The notes below the pieces were generated by a model. It had not been told where the DNA came from and did no database searches. It worked only from the letters and a program-made list of their open reading frames with translations. This document shows positions 33,676 to 40,533 of a stretch of 64,000 nucleotides of DNA, piece by piece. The translations under genes and the position numbers were made by a program. Origin of the DNA: Actinoplanes palleronii (lineage in GTDB: Bacteria; Actinomycetota; Actinomycetes; Mycobacteriales; Micromonosporaceae); the NCBI RefSeq assembly GCF_016862315.1, contig NZ_BOMS01000009.1, positions 231,745-295,744 on the forward strand. The letters run 5' to 3'. Position 1 is the stretch's first letter. The number at the start of each line of letters is the position of its first letter.

Positions 33676-34638
33676 TCAGTGGCGGCCCCTGCCGAGCCGC
33701 AGGATGAGCAGGTTGGGGTCGTTCTGGGTGGTGTAGGCGGCGCTCGGCACGTACGCCGTGCCGCCGCGGAGCAGGACGGACGTGGGGTTGGACAGGCCGT
33801 CGGCGGCGGTCAGCACGGTGCTGACCGGCCTGCCGCCGCCGGCGAGGACCACCTTGTTCTCGGTGACGAGGCTGGCGAGGACCTGGTCGCCGTGGCCGGT
33901 GAAGGCGAAGTCGTCGATGCCGGCCAGCCCGGAGGCGACCGTCGTGAAGACCCCGGCCGTGCGGCCACTCATCGGGGTGCGCAGCAGGGCGCCCTGATCC
34001 AAGTTGGACACGTAGAGGTGGCCGTCGCGGACCTTGGCGCCGTTGACACCGAAGAAACCGGCCGGCGCGAGTGCCGCGTCGGTGCTGAAGACCTCCACGC
34101 GGCCCTTGGGTGTGACGGCGTAGACGGCGCCCTTCGCCGAGTCGGTCACGTAGAGCGTGCCGGTCCGGCCGTCCCGGGCGAGGCCGTTGGGCAGGCCGTC
34201 GGCGGGCAGGTCGGCGAGCTTGCGGGGCGGGTTGCCCTCGGTGAACGTCCAGACGCCGGTCTCCTTCGCGGATCCGGTCGCGTAAAGCACGTAGAAGGTG
34301 CGGCCGTCGCGCACCAGGCCGGTGGTGAGCGGGAAACCGAGCAGCGGCGTCACGGCTGCCGGGTCGGCCGGGGCGGGCAGCGTGGCCAGCACCCGTACCT
34401 TTCCCTGGTTGTCGATGCGCGCGACCTGGCGCGCACCGGCGAACGTGACGTCGACGCCGCCGTCGCGGTCCGGGACGATGTTCTCCGGCATCTGCCCGGC
34501 GGCGAGGTCGAAGTGGACCACGGCGGCGGCCTTGGCGACCGGCCGGGCCGGGGCGGCGCTCGCCGCCATGGGCGGGAACGCCCCGGAGGCCAGGACGGCC
34601 GCGACCAGCAGTGCACGGGTGATTCTCGGGTGCTTCAT
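33676..34638 (-). CDS. Secreted beta-propeller protein (SMP-30/NHL-like)
   Basis: A 320-aa protein from the ATG at 34638; no clear Shine-Dalgarno is present, and an ATG at 34650 would add four residues. The signal peptide ends around GAFPPMAASAAPA. The mature part has repeated blades with G-V-LYVTDSA and L-NGLARDGRTG-like motifs: GKVRVLATLPAP, DGLPNGLARDGRTGTLYVTD, DGHLYVSNLDQGALLRTPMS and DGLSNPTSVLLRGGTAYV. This matches the ScyD/ScyE or SMP-30-like six-bladed propeller group, whose members bind or hydrolyse lactones or act structurally. Catalytic residues cannot be assigned. Convergent with the preceding gene, four bases apart. Confidence 0.75.
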   Translation of the reverse strand: MKHPRITRALLVAAVLASGAFPPMAASAAPARPVAKAAAVVHFDLAAGQMPENIVPDRDGGVDVTFAGARQVARIDNQGKVRVLATLPAPADPAAVTPLLGFPLTTGLVRDGRTFYVLYATGSAKETGVWTFTEGNPPRKLADLPADGLPNGLARDGRTGTLYVTDSAKGAVYAVTPKGRVEVFSTDAALAPAGFFGVNGAKVRDGHLYVSNLDQGALLRTPMSGRTAGVFTTVASGLAGIDDFAFTGHGDQVLASLVTENKVVLAGGGRPVSTVLTAADGLSNPTSVLLRGGTAYVPSAAYTTQNDPNLLILRLGRGRH

Positions 34639-34714
34639 GCCGAGAAGCATGGAGCGCGGGAGAGGACCTAACCACACCTGCTCGGGGGTACCCCTGGCAG
34701 GCACAGGCTCCGGG

Positions 34715-35467
34715 TCAGCCGGGCTGGTCGATCCGGTCGAGCCAGCGGTCGAGCAGGGCCGTCTCCGCCGGTTCGAGCCGATCAGTTCCGGTCAGGGCGA
34801 GCTGGGAACGAAGCTGTCGGGCGGCGGCGCGGACCGGATCCGGGCCGCTCGGCGCGGCGGGATCGGCCAGGACGGCGGCGAAGACGGCATCGCGGGCCGT
34901 GTGTGACAGCGCCGGATCGCCGAACAGCGCGGGCTGGGCGATCCGGCTGAGAGCCACGCCGATGTTGACCGGCAGGATCAGCTGGGCCGCCGACTGCGGC
35001 GTGGTGGCGAGGGCTCCGCGAGCGGCACAGCGCAGCAGGGTGCTCTCCAGCAGGTCCAGGATGCGCCGGTAGGCCGTCGCGGCCGACTGCGGGCGCGGGG
35101 CGAACATCAGCCGGTAGAGAGCGGGATTCTCGGCGGCGAAGGCCATGTGGTCGTCCCAGCCGGCATACAGGTCGGCGACCGGGTCGCCGGTGGCCTCGAG
35201 GTCGGCCTTGCGCCGGGCGTACCGGTCGAAGCCGGCATCGGCGACCGCGTCGAGCAGGCCGCGCTTGTCGCCGAACAACCGGTACAGCACCGGCTGGCTG
35301 ACCCCGGCCTCCTCGCTCACCGCCCGGGTGGCGATGTCGCCGTCCGCGGACGCGGCGAGCTGCCGCTCGGCGGCCTCGATGAGCGCCGTCCGGACGCTCG
35401 TGTCGTCGGCCTGGCCGGCGGTGCCACGTCGGCGGCGGGACCGTCCGGGGTCTTCCTCGTCACTCAT
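34715..35467 (-). CDS. TetR family transcriptional regulator
   Basis: A 250-aa protein with a basic N-terminal extension (GRSRRRRGTAGQ), then the TetR DNA-binding domain: ALIEAAERQLAASADGDIAT, VSEEAGVSQPVLYRLFGDKR. The ligand domain is all-helical with a C-terminal extension. It is divergent from the SDR/SDR/tautomerase operon, with palindromes in the 109-bp gap, so it very probably represses that operon and itself. The ligand is likely a small carbonyl or aromatic compound; not determinable from sequence. Confidence 0.92.
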   Translation of the reverse strand: MSDEEDPGRSRRRRGTAGQADDTSVRTALIEAAERQLAASADGDIATRAVSEEAGVSQPVLYRLFGDKRGLLDAVADAGFDRYARRKADLEATGDPVADLYAGWDDHMAFAAENPALYRLMFAPRPQSAATAYRRILDLLESTLLRCAARGALATTPQSAAQLILPVNIGVALSRIAQPALFGDPALSHTARDAVFAAVLADPAAPSGPDPVRAAARQLRSQLALTGTDRLEPAETALLDRWLDRIDQPG

Positions 35468-35529
35468 GAATCAATGCTACGTCACATCGCTAGCAACGAT
35501 CCGAGCACCGTGCTACGGTCGTCATATCA

Positions 35530-35552
35530 GCGATACGCAACAACGCTATCGC
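35530..35552. promoter_or_regulatory. TetR operator candidate
   Basis: GCGATA (35530-35535) faces TATCGC (35547-35552) across 11 bases; related ATCGCTAGCAACGAT lies at about 35474-35490. Placed between TetR and the SDR operon. Confidence 0.5.
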
Positions 35553-35576
35553 CACTACTGATCTTGGAGTGCAACC

Positions 35577-36311
35577 ATGACAGAGCACCGAGTCGCCGTC
35601 GTCACCGGCGCTTCCCGTGGCATCGGCCGCGCCATCGCCACCTCCCTCGCCGCGGCCGGCCAGGCCGTCGTCGTGGGCTACGCCGGCAACGAGGTCGCGG
35701 CGAAGCAGGTCGTCGACGAGATCACCGCCGCCGGCGGGCAGGCCGTCGCGGTCCGGGCCGACGTCGCCGACGAGGACGCCGTGGCGGCCCTGTTCGACAC
35801 CGCCACGCGGACCTTCGGCGGTGTCGACGTCGTCGTCAACTCCGCCGGCCGGATGGCGCTGTCCCCGATCGCCGAGCTGGACCTGGACGACCTCGACGCC
35901 ATGCACCGCACCAACATCCGGGGCACCTTCGTCGTGGCGCGCGAGGCGGCCCGCCGGCTGCGCCCGGGCGGCGCGGTCGTGCTGCTGTCCACCTCGGTCG
36001 TCGGCCTGCAGTTCCCCGGCTACGGCGGCTACGCCGCCAGCAAGGGCGCCGTCGAGGCGATGACCCTGGTCCTCGCGCGGGAGCTGCGCGGCCGGGACAT
36101 CACCGTCAACGCCGTCGCGCCGGGGCCGACCGCCACCGACCTGTTCCTCGAGGGCAAGGACGAGGCGACCATCGAGCACCTGGCCAAACAACCCCCGCTC
36201 GAACGGCTCGGCACCCCGGCCGACATCGCCGCGGTCGTCGCGTTCCTGGCCGGGCCGGGCGGGCGCTGGGTCAACGGCCAGGTCGTCCGCGCCAACGGCG
36301 GGATCATCTGA
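35577..36311 (+). CDS. Classical short-chain dehydrogenase/reductase (3-oxoacyl-reductase-like)
   Basis: A 244-aa protein. The cofactor motif VTGASRGIGRAIA is at the N terminus, DVVVNSAGRMA (NAG-type) mid-chain, then the catalytic Ser in VVLLSTSVVG and the Y-K pair in YGGYAASKGAVEA. The C-terminal pattern NAVAPGPTATDLFLEG ends with the usual RWVNGQVVRANGGII. NADP preference is plausible (Arg after the first strand) but not proven. Its stop overlaps the start of the second SDR (ATGA-like). Divergent TetR repressor upstream. Substrate unknown. Confidence 0.93.
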   Translation: MTEHRVAVVTGASRGIGRAIATSLAAAGQAVVVGYAGNEVAAKQVVDEITAAGGQAVAVRADVADEDAVAALFDTATRTFGGVDVVVNSAGRMALSPIAELDLDDLDAMHRTNIRGTFVVAREAARRLRPGGAVVLLSTSVVGLQFPGYGGYAASKGAVEAMTLVLARELRGRDITVNAVAPGPTATDLFLEGKDEATIEHLAKQPPLERLGTPADIAAVVAFLAGPGGRWVNGQVVRANGGII

Positions 36312-37213
36312 TGGCCGTCGTGCTCGTCACCGGCGCCTCCAGCGGCTTCGGGCGGCTGACCGCGGAGGCGCTGGCCCGCGCCGGGCACACCGTCGTCGCC
36401 GGCATGCGCGCCACCGCCGGCCGCAACGCTCCGGCAGCCGCGGCGTTCGACCAGCTCGCGGCCGCGGAGAGCCTGGCGGTCTCGGCGGTCGACCTGGACG
36501 TCCAGTCGCAGCCCTCCGCCGACGCGGCCGTCGCCGCGATCGTCGAGCGCCACACCCGCCTCGACGTGGTCGTGCACAACGCCGGCCACATGGTGCTCGG
36601 GCCGGCCGAGGCGTTCACCCCCGAGCAGCTCACCGACGTCTACGACGTCAACGTGGTCGGCACCCAGCGGGTCAACCGGGCCGCCCTGCCGGTGCTGCGT
36701 GGGCAGGGCTCCGGGCTGCTCGTCTGGGTCGGCAGCTCCTCCACCCGCGGCGGCCACCCGCCCTTCCTCGCACCGTATTTCGCGGCCAAGGCGGCGATGG
36801 ACGCCCTGGCCGAGAGCTACGCGGCCGAGCTGATCCGGTTCGGGATCGGCACCACCATCGTGGTCCCCGGCGCCTTCACCTCGGGCACCAACCACTTCCT
36901 GCACGCCGGCCACCCGGCCGATCGGGAGCGGGAGGCCGCCTACGAACCCCTCTACGGCGTGCTCCGCTCCGAGATCGACCAGCGGCTGGCCGCCCTGATC
37001 CCGCCGGACGCCGACGTGCAGTCGGTGGCCGACGAGATCGTCCGGGTCATCGGCCTGCCCGCCTCTGCGCGGCCGTTCCGCACCCACGTGGACCCGAGCC
37101 AGGACGGCAGCGAGGTGGTCTCGGCCGTCGCGGACCGTATCCGCGGAGAGTTCTACCACCGCCTCGGCATCGAGGATCTGTTGACGTCATCGTCCGTACC
37201 AAAGGAGAAATGA
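36311..37213 (+). CDS. Short-chain dehydrogenase/reductase, second of the pair
   Basis: A 300-aa protein, ATG overlapping the first SDR stop (TGATG). Glycine motif VTGASSGFGRLTAEALARAG, NAG at VHNAGHMVLGP, catalytic Ser and Tyr-Lys in VWVGSSSTRGG and YFAAKAAMDALAE. The C-terminal extension (about 60 residues, SVADEIVRVIGLPAS to the end) is longer than classical SDRs. It overlaps the tautomerase region at its 3' end, so the three genes form one operon. The two SDRs probably act on consecutive intermediates, with the tautomerase, in degradation or detoxification of an unsaturated carbonyl compound. Confidence 0.92.
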   Translation: MAVVLVTGASSGFGRLTAEALARAGHTVVAGMRATAGRNAPAAAAFDQLAAAESLAVSAVDLDVQSQPSADAAVAAIVERHTRLDVVVHNAGHMVLGPAEAFTPEQLTDVYDVNVVGTQRVNRAALPVLRGQGSGLLVWVGSSSTRGGHPPFLAPYFAAKAAMDALAESYAAELIRFGIGTTIVVPGAFTSGTNHFLHAGHPADREREAAYEPLYGVLRSEIDQRLAALIPPDADVQSVADEIVRVIGLPASARPFRTHVDPSQDGSEVVSAVADRIRGEFYHRLGIEDLLTSSSVPKEK

Positions 37214-37215
37214 CC

Positions 37216-37422
37216 ATGCCATTCGCCAACCTGAAGGTTCCCGCGGACACCTTGACCCCGGAATCGAAGAAGAAGCTCATCGACGCCGTCACCGACGCCT
37301 ACGCCGAGGTGTACGGCGAACGCGCCCGCGCGACCACCCTGGTCCTGGTCGACGAGGTCGCCGAAGGCGGCTGGGGCCTGGGCGGCAATGTCCTGACCGC
37401 GGAGATGCTCGGCCGCAGCTGA
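37216..37422 (+). CDS. 4-oxalocrotonate tautomerase-like enzyme
   Basis: A 68-aa protein. The start at 37216 is chosen because it places Pro immediately after Met (MPFANLKVPADTL), and Pro1 is the catalytic base of this superfamily; the ATG at 37210 would not. Shine-Dalgarno aaaggag lies about nine bases before it. The chain then follows the pattern SKKKLIDAVTDAYAEVYGER and the beta-hairpin TTLVLVDEVAEGGWGLGGN. The subunit should form hexamers or trimers that isomerise keto-enol groups. It sits in an SDR operon, supporting a pathway with unsaturated keto-acid intermediates. Confidence 0.9.
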   Translation: MPFANLKVPADTLTPESKKKLIDAVTDAYAEVYGERARATTLVLVDEVAEGGWGLGGNVLTAEMLGRS

Positions 37423-37502
37423 CCCCGCATCGCTGACAGCCCTGACAACTCGTCGCCGCGACGGAATAATCGGCCGATCCGTCCCTAATCGAGGAGACGA
37501 TG

Positions 37503-37787
37503 ATGGCGGACTACGACGCGTGGCTCGACGCCTACAGCGCGGCTTACGACACCGTGCCCGGGCCCCTGCTGATGCCCTGCCCCCACTGTGCGCACCAATG
37601 CCTTCAGGTGGTTTTCACCGGCGACCTCGACAGCATGATCGGATACGCGCATTTCTGGTGCGATCACTGCTTGCAGGGCATCGGCGTCTCCCGCACGACA
37701 ATCCCCGAGGGCGCCGTCGTGCAGGACATCCGGCAGCCCCGCGCGGACCGGCAGCCGAAGATCCCCAACTTCCGGCTGGTCCAGTAG
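37503..37787 (+). CDS. Small zinc-ribbon-like protein of unknown function
   Basis: A 94-aa protein; the ATG at 37503 has Shine-Dalgarno gaggag six bases before it, and an adjacent ATG at 37500 is a near-equivalent. Two Cys pairs (MPCPHCAHQ and FWCDHCLQG), spaced by about 34 residues, form a probable zinc ribbon. The N-terminal 17 residues are acidic and Tyr-rich. No other recognisable motif. It stands alone between the tautomerase operon and the kinase gene. A nucleic-acid- or protein-binding role is a guess from the ribbon. Confidence 0.7.
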   Translation: MADYDAWLDAYSAAYDTVPGPLLMPCPHCAHQCLQVVFTGDLDSMIGYAHFWCDHCLQGIGVSRTTIPEGAVVQDIRQPRADRQPKIPNFRLVQ

Positions 37788-37933
37788 GCCGAGAAACCCC
37801 TGGGCGCGGGCGGGGTCGCCCGACCGGTCGGCGGAAGCAGCCGTTGCGCGGATCCAATATGGTTTTCTCACGACCAGAATGGTCCGCGCGGCGGAGCCAG
37901 ACATCCGCCCCCATGGATGGTGGAGTGCCCCGA

Positions 37934-39589
37934 ATGAACGGCTGGCAGCTGTCCGGCTACACGCCTGTTCGCCCGCTCGGCGCCGGTGCGTCGGGCAGCG
38001 TCGTCCTCGCCACCCACGACGCGACCGGCACCCCGGTCGCGATCAAGTACCTGATCCGCGATCTCGGCGACGACGCCTCGTTCCGGGCCGCTTTCCGGCG
38101 CGAGGCGCAGCTGCTCGCGGAGATCGACGATCCGTACGTGTCCCGGCTCTACGAGTACGTCGAGTCGGCCGACGGCGCGGCGATCGTGATGGAGCTGGTC
38201 AACGGGGTGTCGCTGCGGCACATGCTGCGCGAGCACGGCCCGACCGGCCCTGAGGCGGCGCTCTGCGTACTGAAAGGCTCTCTCTCCGGGCTGGCCGCGG
38301 CGCACGCCCACGGTGTCGTGCACCGCGACTACAAGCCGGAGAACGTGCTGGTGAACGAGGACGGGCTGAGCAAGCTCGCCGACTTCGGCATCGCCGCGCC
38401 GGTCGGTCAGGGCGCTGACACCGTCGTCTCCGGCACACCCCGCTACATGGCCCCCGAGCAGTGGACGGGCGCGCCGGCGACACCCGCCTGCGACATCTAC
38501 GCCGCCACCGCCACGTTCTTCGAGTGCCTCACCGGCAAGCCGCCGTACGACGGGCCGAACGTGTTCGCCCTGCACGATCAGCACGCCAACGCGCCCATCC
38601 CGACCGATCCGGCACCGGCCCCGGTGCACGACCTGCTCCGGCACGGCATGGCCAAGCAGCCCGCCGACCGGCCACAGCACGCGCTCGCCTTCCTCGACGA
38701 CCTGGAGCGGGTGGCCGGCACGGCGTACGGACCGGACTGGGAGGACCGCGGGCTGCGCGAGCTGGCGCGCCGGGCCGCCCTGCTCGCCCTGCTGTGGCCG
38801 TTCCCCGACGGCAGCGGGGGCGCCACCAGCCTCGCCACGACCTCGCTCGCCGACGACACCCCGGGCCGTTCCCTCGGTTCTTCCGGCGTACGCAAGAAGA
38901 CCGTGCTGGCCGGCGGCGCCCTCGTCGCGATCCTGTTGATCGGTCTGACTGGCTACCACTACGCCGCCGCCGACGAGACCCCGGCCCTCGCGGGTGGCCA
39001 GGCCAGCCCGGTCGCCGCCGATCCGGTGGTGGCCGCGGCGCCCAGCGTGGTCCTTCCGGGCACCTCGCCGACCCCCGCCGCCTCGGACGCCACGGTGCCG
39101 CCGACCGTGACCACCAGCCCGGCCTCGTCCACCTCGCCCACCGTCGAAGCCACCACTGCGCCCACGCCCACCAAGCCCACGCCCACCAAGCCCTCGCCGA
39201 GCCCCTCGGTCAGCACCTCGCCGACTCCCCCGCCGGACACCACCGCCCCGACCGTGGGGACGGTCAGCGCGCGCGGGACGTCCCTGGAGGCGGAGAACTG
39301 CCAGTACGGCACCCGCACGAGCACCATCGCGGTGACCGTCACCGACGACGTGAGCGAGCCGGGCGAGTTGAAGGTCAGCTTCGCCTACACCCTGGGCGGC
39401 AGCACCTCGACCGTGGCGATGGATTCGGTGGGCCGAGGGGTCTTCCGCGGCACGCTCGGCCCGCTGCCGATGCCGAGGTCGGCCACCCGTGTCCCGGTCT
39501 CCGCGGTCGCCGTCGACGCGGCCGGCAACTCGGCCCGGTCGGCGTCGCCGGCCTACGTCACCCTCACCAACATCTGCACCCCCGGTTAG
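37934..39589 (+). CDS. Transmembrane Ser/Thr protein kinase with extracellular Ig-like domain
   Basis: A 551-aa protein; the ATG at 37934 lies eight bases after Shine-Dalgarno ggtggag. The kinase domain (about residues 8-265) has the glycine loop LGAGASGSVVL, Lys in VAIKYL, the catalytic loop HRDYKPENV (Tyr instead of the usual Leu), DFG in LADFGIAAP and the P+1 loop GTPRYMAPEQW. A Gly/Ser/Thr-rich juxtamembrane stretch leads to one helix (about 320-341, VLAGGALVAILLIGLTGYHY). Outside, a Pro/Thr-rich stalk of about 90 residues is followed by an Ig-like beta domain with paired Cys (ENCQYGTRT, TNICTPG). Likely senses the envelope. Confidence 0.93.
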   Translation: MNGWQLSGYTPVRPLGAGASGSVVLATHDATGTPVAIKYLIRDLGDDASFRAAFRREAQLLAEIDDPYVSRLYEYVESADGAAIVMELVNGVSLRHMLREHGPTGPEAALCVLKGSLSGLAAAHAHGVVHRDYKPENVLVNEDGLSKLADFGIAAPVGQGADTVVSGTPRYMAPEQWTGAPATPACDIYAATATFFECLTGKPPYDGPNVFALHDQHANAPIPTDPAPAPVHDLLRHGMAKQPADRPQHALAFLDDLERVAGTAYGPDWEDRGLRELARRAALLALLWPFPDGSGGATSLATTSLADDTPGRSLGSSGVRKKTVLAGGALVAILLIGLTGYHYAAADETPALAGGQASPVAADPVVAAAPSVVLPGTSPTPAASDATVPPTVTTSPASSTSPTVEATTAPTPTKPTPTKPSPSPSVSTSPTPPPDTTAPTVGTVSARGTSLEAENCQYGTRTSTIAVTVTDDVSEPGELKVSFAYTLGGSTSTVAMDSVGRGVFRGTLGPLPMPRSATRVPVSAVAVDAAGNSARSASPAYVTLTNICTPG

Positions 39590-39598
39590 GAGCACGCC

Positions 39599-39646
39599 AT
39601 GCCCACTGCACAGCAGCAGGTGCCGGCGCGGGGACGGCAGGCGTGA
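39599..39646 (+). CDS. 15-codon leader-like ORF
   Basis: ATG 39599 to TGA 39644-39646 encodes MPTAQQQVPARGRQA. It has a good Shine-Dalgarno (taggag) just after the kinase stop, and its TGA overlaps the GTG start of the next gene (GTGA). It probably serves to couple translation of the downstream gene to the kinase gene; a stable peptide is not expected. Confidence 0.4.
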   Translation: MPTAQQQVPARGRQA

Positions 39647-40371
39647 CCCGCCCGGACGGACCCTTCGACGACCGGACGCCACCTGTCGATCCCTGGGCGA
39701 CCGTCGACCGCCCGGTCCCCACGGTGTACCTGGGCGACCCGGACGCGACCGCCAGCTTCAGCGGCTCCAACCGCACCACCCGGTTGCCCGCGCCGGACCC
39801 GGGCCCTCAGGTCAGCCCGTCCGCTTCGACCGTCCATCTCCCGGCCGATGACAATCCGACGGTACGAGCAGCCGGCGAATTGCGGTTCGGGCCGGGCGTG
39901 CCGGTGGCCGCACAGCCCACCCCGGCCTGGCCGGCCGCCGCCCCCGCCACACGGTCCCGCCCGGTGTGGCGCCGGCTGGTGTCGGTGCTCTCCAGCCTGC
40001 TGACCCTGGCACTGGTCGTGGTGGCCGGGTTCTACCTCTGGCAACGGCTGCGGCCCCTGGAGGTGGAGAGCGTCACGGTGGCCGTACCCCGTCCCGCCGG
40101 CACCCGCTGCAACGTCACCGTCGACGTGGTCGCCACCGTGCACACCAACGGCCGGAGCGGCGTGCTCCGCTACCAGTGGTTCCGCACGGACGCGGAGCCC
40201 GGCACCATGCTCACCGAGCAGATCGGCACCGGCCAGCGCACCGCCACCCTCACGCTCCACTGGACCTTCGACGGCACCGGCAAAACCACCGAGACCGCCA
40301 CGCTGAACCTCATCGAGCCGTCCCCGATCCAGGCCGGCACCAAGGTCGCCTACAACTGCCGCCGCGGCTGA
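39643..40371 (+). CDS. Single-pass membrane protein linked to the Ser/Thr kinase
   Basis: A 242-aa protein with a GTG start overlapping the leader ORF. The cytoplasmic N-terminal 120 residues are Pro/Asp/Thr-rich and disordered, with several Thr residues that could be kinase targets. One membrane helix (about residues 111-131, LVSVLSSLLTLALVVVAGFY) precedes an extracytoplasmic beta domain (VTVAVPRPAGTRCNVTVDVV to the end) with two Cys (TRCNV, AYNCRRG). The order kinase then membrane protein, with a coupled start, suggests it is a partner or substrate. No named family. Confidence 0.75.
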   Translation: MTRPDGPFDDRTPPVDPWATVDRPVPTVYLGDPDATASFSGSNRTTRLPAPDPGPQVSPSASTVHLPADDNPTVRAAGELRFGPGVPVAAQPTPAWPAAAPATRSRPVWRRLVSVLSSLLTLALVVVAGFYLWQRLRPLEVESVTVAVPRPAGTRCNVTVDVVATVHTNGRSGVLRYQWFRTDAEPGTMLTEQIGTGQRTATLTLHWTFDGTGKTTETATLNLIEPSPIQAGTKVAYNCRRG

Positions 40372-40533
40372 CCCACTCGGCTCCCGAGCCGCTTCACTGC
40401 GGGCCCTCCGGCTGATCCGTTCGGCGTCGCACCACGGTGAACATCGGCGAACCCGCATGGATGGAACGGCATGGAACGCCTTCGTCGATGAGCCGGTAGG
40501 CACCGGACCTGCGTCAGCGAAGGGACTCATGGC

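Noticed and set aside
37210..37215. ATG 37210 as tautomerase start
   Set aside because: The catalytic residue must be Pro1 after Met; only the ATG at 37216 gives Met-Pro, and the ribosome site spacing fits.
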